A stretch of 43,402 nt of DNA from Candidatus Ryanbacteria bacterium RIFCSPHIGHO2_02_FULL_45_17b (GTDB lineage Bacteria; Patescibacteriota; Minisyncoccia; Ryanbacterales; 2-02-FULL-48-12): contig MHNO01000003.1 of assembly GCA_001819815.1 (NCBI GenBank), positions 12,168 through 55,569 of the forward strand, given 5' to 3'. The position numbers and the translations under genes are program-made. The notes under the pieces are model-generated. The model did not search any database, was not told the DNA's origin, and worked only from the letters and a program-made list of their open reading frames with translations. Of the stretch, positions 1 to 8,124 are shown one piece after another (position 1 is the stretch's first letter; every line of letters starts with the position of its first letter).

Positions 1-1724
1 GTTGTTTCTTCAATGGTGTGGCGAATACGACTTCGTGCTTCCTGCAGGAGATCCCGTGATTCGCGCAAATACACAAACCCGCGTGAAATAATGTCGGGAC
101 TGCCCCGTACTTTGCCGGTTTGTGAATCCACTACCGCAATTATAACAAACATGCCGTCTCCCGCTAGCATTTGGCGGTCGCGAAGCACCACTTCCTCCAC
201 GTCTCCCACGCCTAAGCCATCCACAAAGATATAATTTGCGGGCGCAGATTGTTTGGTAAGCACAAGTTCCTCTTTGCCGGCCGACTCAATAATTTGTCCA
301 TTATCGGCTATGATAATTTTGTCTGCCGGAAAACCAATATCCCGCGCGATTTTTGCGTGAATTTTAAGAAACGAATGATTGCCCTCGATAGGAATAAGAT
401 ATTTTGGTTTTACCAGAGAAATCATAAGCTGGAGGTCTGCTTGTTTCGCATGCCCTCCCGCGTGGATATCAAGCATCTTATAGTTAATCACATCCGCGCC
501 ATCGCGATACAATTTGTCTGTAAGATACTGGACTGAACGTTCATTACCCGGAATTACCGAAGAGGAAAACACGACCGTATCGGTTGGCTGAATACGTAAG
601 AATTTATGTTCCTTGTTTACAATGCGCATAAGGACCGCGTTTGATTCGCCCTGCGCGCCCGTCGCCAAAACGATAATTTTATGCGGGGGATAGTCTTTTA
701 TTTCTTGCACCGGAATAATGGTATTTTTATCGAACTTCATGTACCCCAACTTGCTCGCAATTTCAATGTTGGTGCGCATGCTTCTGCCCTCGATGACAAC
801 TTTCTTTTTATGGCGTTCGGCAAGCTGAATAATTTGTTGCAAGCGGCCCAAAAGCGACGCGAAGGTTCCTATGATAAGACGGCCTTTTGATTTTGCGATA
901 ATGGTCTCAAGCTCTGTTTTAATTTCCTGCTCACTGAACTGATGCCCGGGTTCTCGGGCGTTTGTGCTGTCGGACATAAGCGCAAGAATATTTTTCTCAC
1001 CAAGCGCTTTTATTTTATCAATTTCGGTTTTTCCTGATATGTCTGATTTCAGATCAAGCTTGAAATCTCCGGTGTGAACAACAATCCCCACAGGTGTTTT
1101 TATAACAACGCCTACTGACGCAGGCACGTTGTGCGAAACTCCAAAGAATGTACATTCGAATACCCCAAGTTTTACCCGCGTGTTACTGGTAATTTCATGG
1201 GTTTTGAGAGGTCCTGAAATATCATGATAATCGTCTTGGCGCTTATTGATAATGGCGAGCGTTAAGTCAGTGGCAAATAACGGTATGTCTTTTCCCAAGC
1301 GTGGCATTAGGTGCGGAATACCGCCGATGTGATCATAGTGCGCGTGGGTGATAATAACACCGCGAATATTCTTGCGGCGTGGCATAAGATACGCAATATT
1401 GGGAATAATATAATCAATCCCCGGCATATTTTCTTCCGGAAATTGAAGCCCCATATCAATAACAATGACATCGTTTTCATATTCAAGTACGGTTATATTC
1501 CGACCAACTTCTTCACATCCACCCAAAGGAATTATGCGAAGTTTCCCCTTTTCGATAATGCTGGGGAGAACGGGAGCCGCGGCAGGCGAAGAATCATATG
1601 ATTTTTCACGGGGTGCTTGCCGATGATAAGCCGAACGGCCTCGGTTTGGTAATTTAGTTTGTCCGGATGGACGAGTTTGCCTGCGTTCCGTAGGACGCGA
1701 TGCGAGTGTTGTTTTTGTAATCAT
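1..1724 (-). CDS. rnj: Ribonuclease J (beta-CASP metallo-beta-lactamase), C-terminus cut by window edge
   Basis: RNase J is a 5'-3' exonuclease and endonuclease for mRNA turnover and rRNA maturation. The reading frame is open from the ATG at 1722-1724 to the window edge, about 574 codons without a stop. After a basic, low-complexity N-terminus (about residues 1-55) comes the metallo-beta-lactamase core, with the zinc motif HAHYDHIGG at about 127-135, then HTGDFKLD and SDSTNA. The beta-CASP part carries GAQGESNA and IHAGGHAKQAD, the latter a variant of the usual SGHA motif. Only the C-terminal end is missing. No Shine-Dalgarno is visible before the ATG. The gene is transcribed away from the tRNA-Leu that follows on the right. 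The family assignment is secure; J1 versus J2 type cannot be told. Confidence 0.95.
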   Translation of the reverse strand, partial: MITKTTLASRPTERRQTRPSGQTKLPNRGRSAYHRQAPREKSYDSSPAAAPVLPSIIEKGKLRIIPLGGCEEVGRNITVLEYENDVIVIDMGLQFPEENMPGIDYIIPNIAYLMPRRKNIRGVIITHAHYDHIGGIPHLMPRLGKDIPLFATDLTLAIINKRQDDYHDISGPLKTHEITSNTRVKLGVFECTFFGVSHNVPASVGVVIKTPVGIVVHTGDFKLDLKSDISGKTEIDKIKALGEKNILALMSDSTNAREPGHQFSEQEIKTELETIIAKSKGRLIIGTFASLLGRLQQIIQLAERHKKKVVIEGRSMRTNIEIASKLGYMKFDKNTIIPVQEIKDYPPHKIIVLATGAQGESNAVLMRIVNKEHKFLRIQPTDTVVFSSSVIPGNERSVQYLTDKLYRDGADVINYKMLDIHAGGHAKQADLQLMISLVKPKYLIPIEGNHSFLKIHAKIARDIGFPADKIIIADNGQIIESAGKEELVLTKQSAPANYIFVDGLGVGDVEEVVLRDRQMLAGDGMFVIIAVVDSQTGKVRGSPDIISRGFVYLRESRDLLQEARSRIRHTIEET

Positions 1725-1762
1725 TTATAGTAATGAGTTAATAAGTTTTAGAGATACTAAGG

Positions 1763-1846
1763 TGCCGAAGGTGGGACTTGAACCCACAAGCCCTTTCGGG
1801 CACAGCGTTCTGAACACTGCGTGTTTGCCAATTTCACCACTTCGGC
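1763..1846 (-). tRNA. tRNA-Leu (anticodon CAG)
   Basis: Read on the minus strand, the acceptor stem GCCGAAG pairs with CUUCGGC. The anticodon arm is CAGUG-UUCAGAA-CGCUG, giving anticodon CAG. A long variable arm (GCCC-GAAA-GGGC) marks a class II tRNA, and the T arm is GUGGG-UUCAAGU-CCCAC. The discriminator is A at 1763. The next genomic bases read CCU, so CCA is not fully encoded and must be completed by CCA-adding enzyme. The gene lies between the solute-binding protein gene and rnj on the same strand. Confidence 0.95.
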
Positions 1847-1867
1847 AGAGACATTGGTGAGTTTGTT

Positions 1868-3592
1868 CTATAGCGCCCACTGATTCTTTGTTTTAATAAA
1901 CCATTCGTGTATGCTTCCAAAACGGTCTGATGGATTCGTGATGCGAGTAATACCAAGTCCGTGGACGGCAGATGGAAATTTGTAATGATAATAGGGGCTG
2001 TAAAGGAAAATTGCAGGACGTTCTTCATTCACGATGTTTTGAAACTCCAGATATGTTTTTTCTCGTTCCGCACGTTCGATTTGGGTACGCGCTTGTTCCA
2101 GTAACATATCTGCACGCGGATTCGTGTAAAGCGCGATATTCAGCCCGGGATCATTTCTCTGTGAAGAATGCCAAAAGGCAAACGGATCAGGATCAAATCC
2201 AAATATTTCTCCGAATAAAATGGCTTCGTATTTCCGAGGGCGTAATATGTCTTGCTCAAAATCTCCAATTTCAAAAATAGAAAGACGTACGTCTGCTCCT
2301 GCCGCGCGCCACATTTCTTGAAGCAGTCGCGCCGTTGCGACCAGATCCGGCGCGTCTGAAGTGCTTATGGTAAATGACAGAGGAACTGCCGCTTTATTGA
2401 TTTCTTTTTCTCGTATACCGTCTCCATCTGAATCTACCCATCCCGCGCGTGTAAGAATTTCTGTAGAAGCGCTTAGATCAAAAGGCAAGGAGCTTGTGGA
2501 AGTTTTCAGTGGTAACGGTGTGGAAATGGGAACTCCTTGATTTTGTAATACGGACTCAACCAATTGCGCGCGGTTCGCGGCATAGGTAAGAGCTTCTCGC
2601 ACTGCCTCATCCGCAAGCGCTTTAGAAGTATTTTGGTTAAAAAAGACTCCAAAGATTCGCGGAAGCGCCAAAGAAAGAACAGACGACGCATCGGATGGAG
2701 GAAGCGTTATCATCCCGGGAATACTTGCGGAATCAATAAGACCGCTCTGGTAGGCGTCTTGCAATTCAACAGCTGACGTAAAAAAAACAAACTCAAGCGT
2801 TTTGATGTAGGGGGGATGCGGCATATAACGTGGATTTGGTTCGAGCATGTATGAAGATATGCGTCCTGTTGCATTTTGTTCAAATGAGACAACACGGTAG
2901 GGTCCTGCGCCCACGGGGCGTAAATTATGTTCGCTCAAACTGAATTCTGTCGCCAAAACATCATGCCATATATGTTTGGGAAGAATGCCCATGGTTGCGT
3001 TTTCAAGAAAAGGGGCGTAGGGTTTTGTAAGCTTGAATACAACAGTTTTATCATCATTTTTTTCTGCCGTAACACCTTCCCAATTCGGCCGCAAAACGCT
3101 CCTATAATTTGGATCTTTTACAAGCGACAGCGTGAAGAGAATATCATCAACGCCAAGAGATGTTCCATCGCTCCAGTAAAGATTATCCTTCAAGTAGAAT
3201 GTATAGGTAAGGCCATCATCTGAAATTTCATAGCGATCCGCCAAGGATGGCACCAGTTCACCTTTTCCGTCATTACGCAAAAGTCCGCTATAAACCAAAG
3301 CCGTCAAATCGCGATCTGCATCAGAACTTGCCAGCAGAGGATTAATAAACCGCGGAATCCCTATAATGCCTTCTCGTAGACTGCCGCCTCCCGTTGGTAT
3401 GGGAACTGAATATTGATTTGCCAAAGAACGAACGCCATATCCAAAAGAGATAATAAAGGTTGTAAAAAATATCAAAAGAAGTATACGATCTTTTTTAGTG
3501 AGAAGCCGTGGCAAAATTTGACGCTGTGCCGGTGAAAAAGATCGGAGTAAAATCCAAAGAGATTTTTTTTGTTCAAAATCAGTTGTTTCCAT
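1868..3592 (-). CDS. ABC transporter substrate-binding protein, family 5 (peptide/nickel type)
   Basis: The 574-aa protein belongs to the DppA/OppA-like extracellular solute-binding family (SBP_bac_5). A single membrane anchor lies at about residues 36-54 (DRILLLIFFTTFIISFGYGV), with a charged cytoplasmic N-terminus, so it is probably tethered to the outside of the membrane and not lipidated (no lipobox). The family body follows: GTLREGI-like start (SLREGIIGIPRFINPLLA), the YSGLLRND segment, SDGLTYTFYLKDNLYWSDG, and the C-terminal region with FGFDPDPFAFWHSSQ. No permease or ATPase genes are adjacent, so the transporter partners must be elsewhere, or the protein works alone. It follows secG on the same strand, separated by a palindromic repeat. 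The family is clear, the ligand is not. Confidence 0.88.
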   Translation of the reverse strand: METTDFEQKKSLWILLRSFSPAQRQILPRLLTKKDRILLLIFFTTFIISFGYGVRSLANQYSVPIPTGGGSLREGIIGIPRFINPLLASSDADRDLTALVYSGLLRNDGKGELVPSLADRYEISDDGLTYTFYLKDNLYWSDGTSLGVDDILFTLSLVKDPNYRSVLRPNWEGVTAEKNDDKTVVFKLTKPYAPFLENATMGILPKHIWHDVLATEFSLSEHNLRPVGAGPYRVVSFEQNATGRISSYMLEPNPRYMPHPPYIKTLEFVFFTSAVELQDAYQSGLIDSASIPGMITLPPSDASSVLSLALPRIFGVFFNQNTSKALADEAVREALTYAANRAQLVESVLQNQGVPISTPLPLKTSTSSLPFDLSASTEILTRAGWVDSDGDGIREKEINKAAVPLSFTISTSDAPDLVATARLLQEMWRAAGADVRLSIFEIGDFEQDILRPRKYEAILFGEIFGFDPDPFAFWHSSQRNDPGLNIALYTNPRADMLLEQARTQIERAEREKTYLEFQNIVNEERPAIFLYSPYYHYKFPSAVHGLGITRITNPSDRFGSIHEWFIKTKNQWAL

Positions 3593-3610
3593 GTTATGAG
3601 ATTACGGTTG

Positions 3611-3703
3611 CATAGTACGTCTTGCGATAACCAAAATATGAAGAACTATATAATGATGCGCTACAGCGCATGCAATAATGGGGTCATCGCAAGACGTACT
3701 ATG
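3611..3703. repeat. Palindromic repeat, CGTCTTGCGAT family, copy 1
   Basis: Perfect 18-bp inverted arms lie at 3611-3628 (CATAGTACGTCTTGCGAT) and 3686-3703. Between them are 57 bp that include a second small palindrome (ATGCGCT-AC-AGCGCAT). The arm core CGTCTTGCGAT recurs in the inverted repeat at 20962-21021, so this is a dispersed family and not a lone hairpin. It fills the gap between secG and the solute-binding protein gene. Confidence 0.8.
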
Positions 3704-3718
3704 GGGTGCGCCTAAATC

Positions 3719-4072
3719 CTATTGACCTTCGTTAATGTTAGGGAGCACCGGTTCTGTTTTAAAGTCAATGTTAGGAACAGAAACAACATCTCCATCGACA
3801 GCAGGTTCAGCCGCAGGTTGCTGTTCTGACGGAGCAGGCGGGGATATTGTCGGGAAAAATACTATGCGAGAGATGCCTATTCCCACAAACAATGTCGCAA
3901 GCGTTACTGTAGCGATAAGTAGTGTTTTTTCTAAGCCTCGTTTGGTGCGATAAAAACCTCCTTCACCCCCAAAAGCGCCTGAAAGACCCTGTCCCTTTTG
4001 CTGAAGAAGGATAGTCACACCTAGGAAAATCGCAATCCCTATTTGGAAATAGGAGAGAATTTCTTGAGTCAT
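3719..4072 (-). CDS. secG: Protein translocase subunit SecG
   Basis: SecG is the small two-helix subunit of the SecYEG translocon. The 117-aa product starts at the ATG at 4070-4072 (MTQEILSYFQIG). An in-frame ATG seven codons upstream would add only a short non-family extension, and TATAGA at 4079-4084 sits 6 nt before the chosen start, as in other leaderless genes here. Visible features are TM1 at about 5-22, the conserved LLQQKGQGLSGAFGGEGG loop, TM2 at about 48-70, and a proline- and acid-rich C-terminal tail. It is divergent from ychF, with about 90 bp between the two starts. Confidence 0.92.
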   Translation of the reverse strand: MTQEILSYFQIGIAIFLGVTILLQQKGQGLSGAFGGEGGFYRTKRGLEKTLLIATVTLATLFVGIGISRIVFFPTISPPAPSEQQPAAEPAVDGDVVSVPNIDFKTEPVLPNINEGQ

Positions 4073-4078
4073 ATGATA

Positions 4079-4155
4079 TCTATAGCGTACCATAGATGCA
4101 TGAAGAGAGTCAAGGATACCCGGATTCTTTATTTTAAAATGATTTTTGCTATTAT
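4079..4155. promoter_or_regulatory. Divergent leaderless promoters for secG and ychF
   Basis: On the plus strand, TATTAT at 4150-4155 (preceded by TG, an extended -10) lies 6 nt before the ychF ATG at 4162. On the minus strand, TATAGA at 4079-4084 lies 6 nt before the secG ATG. With a usual 6-7 nt distance from -10 to transcript start, both mRNAs would begin at or next to the start codon. The -35 elements are weak. Confidence 0.55.
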
Positions 4156-4161
4156 AGGCTC

Positions 4162-5235
4162 ATGTTACAGATTGGTATCGTGGGTCTTCCTAATGTTGGC
4201 AAGTCAACGCTGTTTCAGGCACTTACTAAAAAACAGGTGGATACCTCAAATTATCCCTTTGCCACCATTGACCCCAATGTCGGTGTAGTTGCGGTGCCTG
4301 ACTTTCGATTGGCAAAGCTTGCGGAACTCTCTCATTCTAAAAAAACAATACCGGCTACTATTGAGTTTGTCGATATCGCGGGTTTAGTAAAAGGCGCTCA
4401 TGAAGGAGAAGGCCTTGGTAATAAATTTCTTTCTCATATTCGTGAAGTAGATGCCATTGCAGAGGTGGTACGCACATTTGAAAAAGCAGATATTCATCAT
4501 GTTTCCGGCCGCATTAACCCCAATGAAGATCGGGATATCATTCACACCGAACTCGTGCTTGCCGATTTGGATACCGTAGAACGCGCGGTCGCGCGACAAG
4601 AAAAAGAAGCAAAAATAGGCGGTGAGCGGGGACAAAAAAAACTCGAAGTTTATAAAAATATGAGAGACCATCTTGCAGGCGGCAAACGTGCGACAGATTT
4701 TTTCGCACAAGACGAAGAAAGTATAAAAGTAATCCATGAACTTCAGCTCCTTACCTCAAAACCGATTATATGCGTGTTTAATATCAACGAAAACTCAGAA
4801 AAAGACTTTCGGAGGCGAAACCTCCGACATGATTTTGTCGGAGGTTTCGCCTCCGAAAGTTGTTCAGTCGCGCTCAATATTAAATTAGAAGATGACATAG
4901 CACAGTTAGGAGAAGATGCTGGGGAATTCAAGAATGAATCACATCTTGATGATCTCATCACAAAAGCCTATGAAGTGCTTGGACTCATTACGTTTTTGAC
5001 TACAGGAGAAGACGAAACCCGCGCGTGGGCAATTCCTAAAGACGCAACTGCACCGCGTGCAGGCAGAGCGATTCATTCTGATTTTGAAGAAAAATTCATT
5101 CGCGCGGAAATAATAAGCTATGAAAATTTAATGAAAGCCGGCTCATACGCAAAAGCCCGTGAGTTAGGACTACTCCAGACAAAAGGTAAGGATTATATAG
5201 TTCAAGATGGAGATGTAATTGAGTTTAAGATATAA
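4162..5235 (+). CDS. ychF: Ribosome-binding ATPase YchF (Obg family)
   Basis: YchF/OLA1 is an Obg-family P-loop nucleotidase that binds ATP and associates with ribosomes. The 357-aa product begins MLQIGIVGLPNVGKST (G1 loop at residues 8-15). The G2 region NYPFATIDPN and the G3 motif DIAGLVKGAHEGEGLGN follow, and the NxxE motif of YchF (FNINEN) stands in place of NKxD. The C-terminal TGS domain (TTGEDETRAWAIP to the end) is complete. An oddity is residues 215-233, which are encoded by a perfect 24-bp-arm palindrome (4805-4860) and do not resemble family sequence. Start chosen at 4162 because it matches the family N-terminus and has a -10 box 6 nt upstream. Confidence 0.95.
   Translation: MLQIGIVGLPNVGKSTLFQALTKKQVDTSNYPFATIDPNVGVVAVPDFRLAKLAELSHSKKTIPATIEFVDIAGLVKGAHEGEGLGNKFLSHIREVDAIAEVVRTFEKADIHHVSGRINPNEDRDIIHTELVLADLDTVERAVARQEKEAKIGGERGQKKLEVYKNMRDHLAGGKRATDFFAQDEESIKVIHELQLLTSKPIICVFNINENSEKDFRRRNLRHDFVGGFASESCSVALNIKLEDDIAQLGEDAGEFKNESHLDDLITKAYEVLGLITFLTTGEDETRAWAIPKDATAPRAGRAIHSDFEEKFIRAEIISYENLMKAGSYAKARELGLLQTKGKDYIVQDGDVIEFKI
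4805..4860. repeat. Palindromic element inside the ychF reading frame
   Basis: Two perfect 24-bp arms (4805-4828 and 4837-4860) flank an 8-bp loop. Each arm itself holds a smaller palindrome (TCGGAGG-CGAAA-CCTCCGA). The element is read through in frame as residues 215-233 of YchF, giving an Arg-rich then Gly/Ser-rich stretch between the nucleotide-binding NINE motif and the helix before the TGS domain. This resembles the palindromic elements described inside rickettsial genes, though relationship to them is not implied. Confidence 0.8.
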
Positions 5236-5266
5236 AAACGCAATTATATATCATAATGTCAATACC

Positions 5267-5295
5267 TTGCCATCATAACTACCATATTGTACAAT
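5267..5295 (+). promoter_or_regulatory. Promoter of rpsF-ssb-rpsR, leaderless
   Basis: The -35 TTGCCA (5267-5272), a 17-bp spacer and the -10 TACAAT (5290-5295) precede the rpsF ATG at 5302 by 6 nt, so the transcript should start at the start codon. Confidence 0.75.
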
Positions 5296-5301
5296 GCCCA
5301 C

Positions 5302-5748
5302 ATGGTAAGAGAACCGCAATTATATGAAATAGGTCTGCTTATAAAACCCGAGCTTTCGGAAACGGAAGCGTCGGCGGAGCTTGGTAATGTGCGCTTGGAA
5401 ATAGAAAAACAAAACGGCATTCTTGAACGCACCACTGATCCCAAGCCTCGAAAGCTTGCCTATCCTATCAAAAAAATTTCCCAGGCGTACTTTGCCGCGC
5501 TCCAGTTTTCTGTATCTCCCGCACGCATTGCAACTATTGAGAAAACTATCTCAACGCATACAAACATATTGCGAAGTTTGGTGTTGTCATGGACGCGCGT
5601 TCCCGTTCAACGTGTTCTCGAAAAACCCATGCGCACCAGAACATCTGAAACGCCTGCTCTGTATTCTCCGGTACAAACAAAGGAGCCTGCGGAAAAATTT
5701 GATGAAAAAGAGTTAGATAAAAAATTAGATGAGATTTTGGGACAATAG
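5302..5748 (+). CDS. rpsF: 30S ribosomal protein S6
   Basis: S6 binds S18 and the central domain of 16S rRNA. The 148-aa product has the family pattern: LYEIGLLIKPELSE at the start, NGILERTTDPKPRKLAYPIKK in the middle, and ISQAYFAALQFSV. The last 40 or so residues form a charged tail ending in DEKELDKKLDEILGQ. A TTG five codons upstream is in frame but overlaps the -10 box, so ATG 5302 is preferred. It is first in the classic rpsF-ssb-rpsR operon, 37 nt before ssb. Confidence 0.93.
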   Translation: MVREPQLYEIGLLIKPELSETEASAELGNVRLEIEKQNGILERTTDPKPRKLAYPIKKISQAYFAALQFSVSPARIATIEKTISTHTNILRSLVLSWTRVPVQRVLEKPMRTRTSETPALYSPVQTKEPAEKFDEKELDKKLDEILGQ

Positions 5749-5785
5749 AATTTTTATTAGTATTATGGTATAAGACACTAACGGT

Positions 5786-6253
5786 ATGAATGTAAACAAA
5801 GTGTTACTCATAGGAAACCTTACACGCGACCCTGAAATGCGCTCTTTGCCGTCAGGTCAGCCCGTAGCAAATTTCGGCATAGCCACAAACCGCGTATGGC
5901 GCGACAAAGAAGGTCAAAAACAACAACAAGCTGATTTCCATAATGTGGTGGCGTTTGGCAAGCTCGCGGAAACCGTAAATCAATATATGAAAAAAGGCAA
6001 TATGATTTATGTGGAAGGCCGCCTTACCACCCGCAACTGGGATGCCCAGGACGGCACCAAGAAGTCACGAACGGAAATAATAGCGGAAACCGTGCAGTTC
6101 GGCCCTCGTCCAGGCGGTGGGCAGAGTGGAAATTATTCGCAAGGATCAGGTTCAAGCGCTCCGCGCCAAACTCAACAACCTCAGCAACAAGAAGATCTTG
6201 CAACAGTCGAATATCCCGAAGATGATGTAAACCCCAATGAAATACCCTTCTAA
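5786..6253 (+). CDS. ssb: Single-stranded DNA-binding protein
   Basis: SSB protects single-stranded DNA in replication, repair and recombination. The 155-aa product starts MNVNKVLLIGNLTRDPEMR, the standard OB-fold opening. It carries NRVWRDKEGQKQQQADFHNVVAFGKLAE and the MIYVEGRLTTRNW strand, then a Gly/Ser/Gln-rich linker from about residue 110. The acidic tip ends in NEIPF, matching the DDDIPF-type tail that recruits partner proteins. It lies between rpsF and rpsR, and its last 17 bases overlap the rpsR start, which suggests translational coupling. Confidence 0.95.
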   Translation: MNVNKVLLIGNLTRDPEMRSLPSGQPVANFGIATNRVWRDKEGQKQQQADFHNVVAFGKLAETVNQYMKKGNMIYVEGRLTTRNWDAQDGTKKSRTEIIAETVQFGPRPGGGQSGNYSQGSGSSAPRQTQQPQQQEDLATVEYPEDDVNPNEIPF

Positions 6254-6473
6254 CCAAACACCTTCATACGCCGCGAAACAGTGTCAATTTTGTGTAAATA
6301 ACACAAAGGTATTTGATTATAAAAATACCGAGGAGTTGCGTAAATTTATTAATACACAGGGAAAAATAACCCCCCGTCGAAAAACAGGAACATGCGCTTC
6401 GTGCCAACGTCAGCTTGCGCTTGCCATTAAACACGCGCGCCATTTGGCGCTCTTGCCTTTTACGCTACGTTAA
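6237..6473 (+). CDS. rpsR: 30S ribosomal protein S18
   Basis: The 78-aa product has the S18 pattern NTKVFDYKNTEELRKFINTQGKITPRRKTG, then QRQLALAIKHARHLALLPFTLR. It has two Cys pairs (CQFC near the start and CASC after the TG), as in zinc-binding S18 forms. Its start lies within the end of ssb. The TAA stop is part of the 7-bp direct repeat GTTAATA (6469-6475) flanking a small mobile element, so the element inserted precisely at the end of this gene. Confidence 0.94.
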   Translation: MKYPSNQTPSYAAKQCQFCVNNTKVFDYKNTEELRKFINTQGKITPRRKTGTCASCQRQLALAIKHARHLALLPFTLR

Positions 6474-6475
6474 TA

Positions 6476-6615
6476 CTATGAATAACGAAATAGACATCCG
6501 ATGACCTCCACCCAATTTGTATACGCATATATCATTCTATTGCAACAAATCTCGGCTCAATTCTTCGGCAATTCGCGTGGCGGTCATCAGATGTCATTAT
6601 ATTTCGTTATTCACA
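6476..6615. mobile_element. MITE-like element A (140 bp) with 7-bp target duplication
   Basis: The terminal inverted ends are CTATGAATAACGAAATA at left and, read inward from the right, TGTGAATAACGAAATATA. The direct repeat GTTAATA flanks it at 6469-6475 and 6616-6622. Subterminal arms GACATCCGATGACC/TCCAC and GTGG/CGGTCATCAGATGTC pair as well, so the whole element can fold into a long hairpin. It shares ends and interior with element B at 10967-11116. It encodes no protein and separates the convergent rpsR and recA genes. Confidence 0.85.
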
Positions 6616-6624
6616 GTTAATAGA

Positions 6625-7668
6625 TTATAACTCAACCACTTGCTTTTTTATCTCGCGGATGATTTCATCCGCTGTTTTTTTGTTCTCCTTCAGGAAACTT
6701 TTCGCATGTTCCATACCTACTCCCAATTTAACATCGCCATACGCATATGATGCGCCGGATTTCTTTACAAGTCCGCATTTTGCTCCAAGAGTGATAATAT
6801 CGCCTTCATAGGAAATACCATGGTTATACATGATATCAAACTCGGCCGTGCGAAAAGGCGGCGCCACTTTATTCTTTACCACTTTTGCCTTCGTCCGACT
6901 CCCGATAACTTCTTCCCCTTTTAAAATTTTTGCGGCGCGGCGAATTTCAATTCGTACGGAAGCATAAAATTTTAGCGCATTTCCTCCCGGTGTTGTTTCT
7001 GGATTACCATACATGGCTGCCGTACCGATCTTCATGCGTATTTGGTTTGTAAATATGACGGTTGTGTTTGTGCGAGAAATAGCAGCCGTAAGCTTCCGAA
7101 GCGCATGCGACATCAACCGCGCTTGCAAACCCATGTGTTGCTGACCCATATCTCCTTCAATTTCTGCGCGCGGCGTGAGTGCTGCCACCGAATCGATGAC
7201 TACCAGGGCGATACCACCCGTTCGCACTAAACTCTCCGCAATTTCAAGCGCTTGCTCGCCGCTATCCGGTTGGGATATGAGAAGATTTTCCGTTCGCACA
7301 CCTATCCGTTTTGCGTATTCTGGATCAAGCGCGTGTTCGGCATCAATAAAAGCGCAGACACCACCTTTTCGTTGCGCGTTTGCTATCACATGCAAAGCAA
7401 GCGTTGTTTTGCCTGATGACTCCGGACCAAAAACTTCTATAACACGCCCGCGCGGGATGCCCCCTACTCCCAACGCCATATCGAGCGCAAAAGAGCCGGT
7501 GGATACGGTTTCTATATCAACTTTACGCATGCCCCCCAAACGCATAAGCGACCCTTCCCCATATCGGCTTTGTATTTCCTTTACAACTTCTTCCACAGCC
7601 ACCGTAGCGCTGGAAAAAGCTTCGTTTTTTTTCTTATCCCCTTCTTCTTTTTGCGTTGTTTTTGGCAT
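6625..7668 (-). CDS. recA: Recombinase RecA
   Basis: RecA forms ATP-dependent filaments on single-stranded DNA for strand exchange and the SOS response. The 347-aa product has the Walker A motif GPESSGKTT, the [13 protein letters not shown] segment, the Walker B region [10 protein letters not shown], and loop L1/L2 segments [16 protein letters not shown] and TNQIRMKIG...[14 protein letters not shown]. The C-terminal domain has [21 protein letters not shown] and lacks the long acidic tail of E. coli RecA. It is downstream of ftsK and a small membrane protein on the same strand, 49 nt after the latter. Mobile element A lies just past its stop. Confidence 0.97.
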   Translation of the reverse strand: MPKTTQKEEGDKKKNEAFSSATVAVEEVVKEIQSRYGEGSLMRLGGMRKVDIETVSTGSFALDMALGVGGIPRGRVIEVFGPESSGKTTLALHVIANAQRKGGVCAFIDAEHALDPEYAKRIGVRTENLLISQPDSGEQALEIAESLVRTGGIALVVIDSVAALTPRAEIEGDMGQQHMGLQARLMSHALRKLTAAISRTNTTVIFTNQIRMKIGTAAMYGNPETTPGGNALKFYASVRIEIRRAAKILKGEEVIGSRTKAKVVKNKVAPPFRTAEFDIMYNHGISYEGDIITLGAKCGLVKKSGASYAYGDVKLGVGMEHAKSFLKENKKTADEIIREIKKQVVEL

Positions 7669-7717
7669 TTGATTATGTGCTAGGCTTTAGATAATTAGGT
7701 TAATAAAACCCTCCATG

Positions 7718-8116
7718 TTAGTTACGTTCTGATTCTTCAACTACAACCTGCCGCATAACGGAGCGAATGCGGCCAAAACGATTTTCCGCGACTACTTCTA
7801 TGGTATGTAATCCTGCGGGAAGAAGTAAGACCGTATGAAAATGACCATTCTCCTCATTGTAGGCAACGACCCCGTTTACTGTCAACCGCACGCTGGGTGT
7901 TGCGTTTCCTTCTACCACGACATCCGGCCCTTGAAGCAATGCGCCATCCGCGGGTACATCCACTGTGAGTTTTGGAAGTAAAATCCAGTCGCGCAGCTGA
8001 TATATAAAATAAAACCCCACCAGTAATAATCCGCCTCCCACAAACAGTGCCATGGCATATTGCTTATTGCGCGCGCGTTTATGCGTTTCTTCTAAATAAT
8101 CAGAGGATACAATCAT
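7718..8116 (-). CDS. Single-pass membrane protein with extracellular Ig-like domain
   Basis: I do not recognise a named family for this 132-aa protein. Its basic N-terminus (THKRARNKQ) is followed by one membrane helix at about residues 20-40 (AMALFVGGGLLLVGFYFIYQL). The rest is a beta-rich domain with the pattern of bacterial Ig-like folds: LTVDVPADGALLQGPDVVVEGNA, VRLTVNGVVAY, FHTVLLLPAGLHTIEVVAENRFG. It would sit outside the cell. It begins 8 nt after ftsK and precedes recA, so it is probably cotranscribed with both. Function unknown. Confidence 0.7.
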   Translation of the reverse strand: MIVSSDYLEETHKRARNKQYAMALFVGGGLLLVGFYFIYQLRDWILLPKLTVDVPADGALLQGPDVVVEGNATPSVRLTVNGVVAYNEENGHFHTVLLLPAGLHTIEVVAENRFGRIRSVMRQVVVEESERN

Positions 8117-8124
8117 ATCATAAC

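Noticed and set aside
5287-5301. TTG start for rpsF five codons upstream
   Set aside because: The TTG overlaps the -10 box TACAAT, so it would not be in the transcript.
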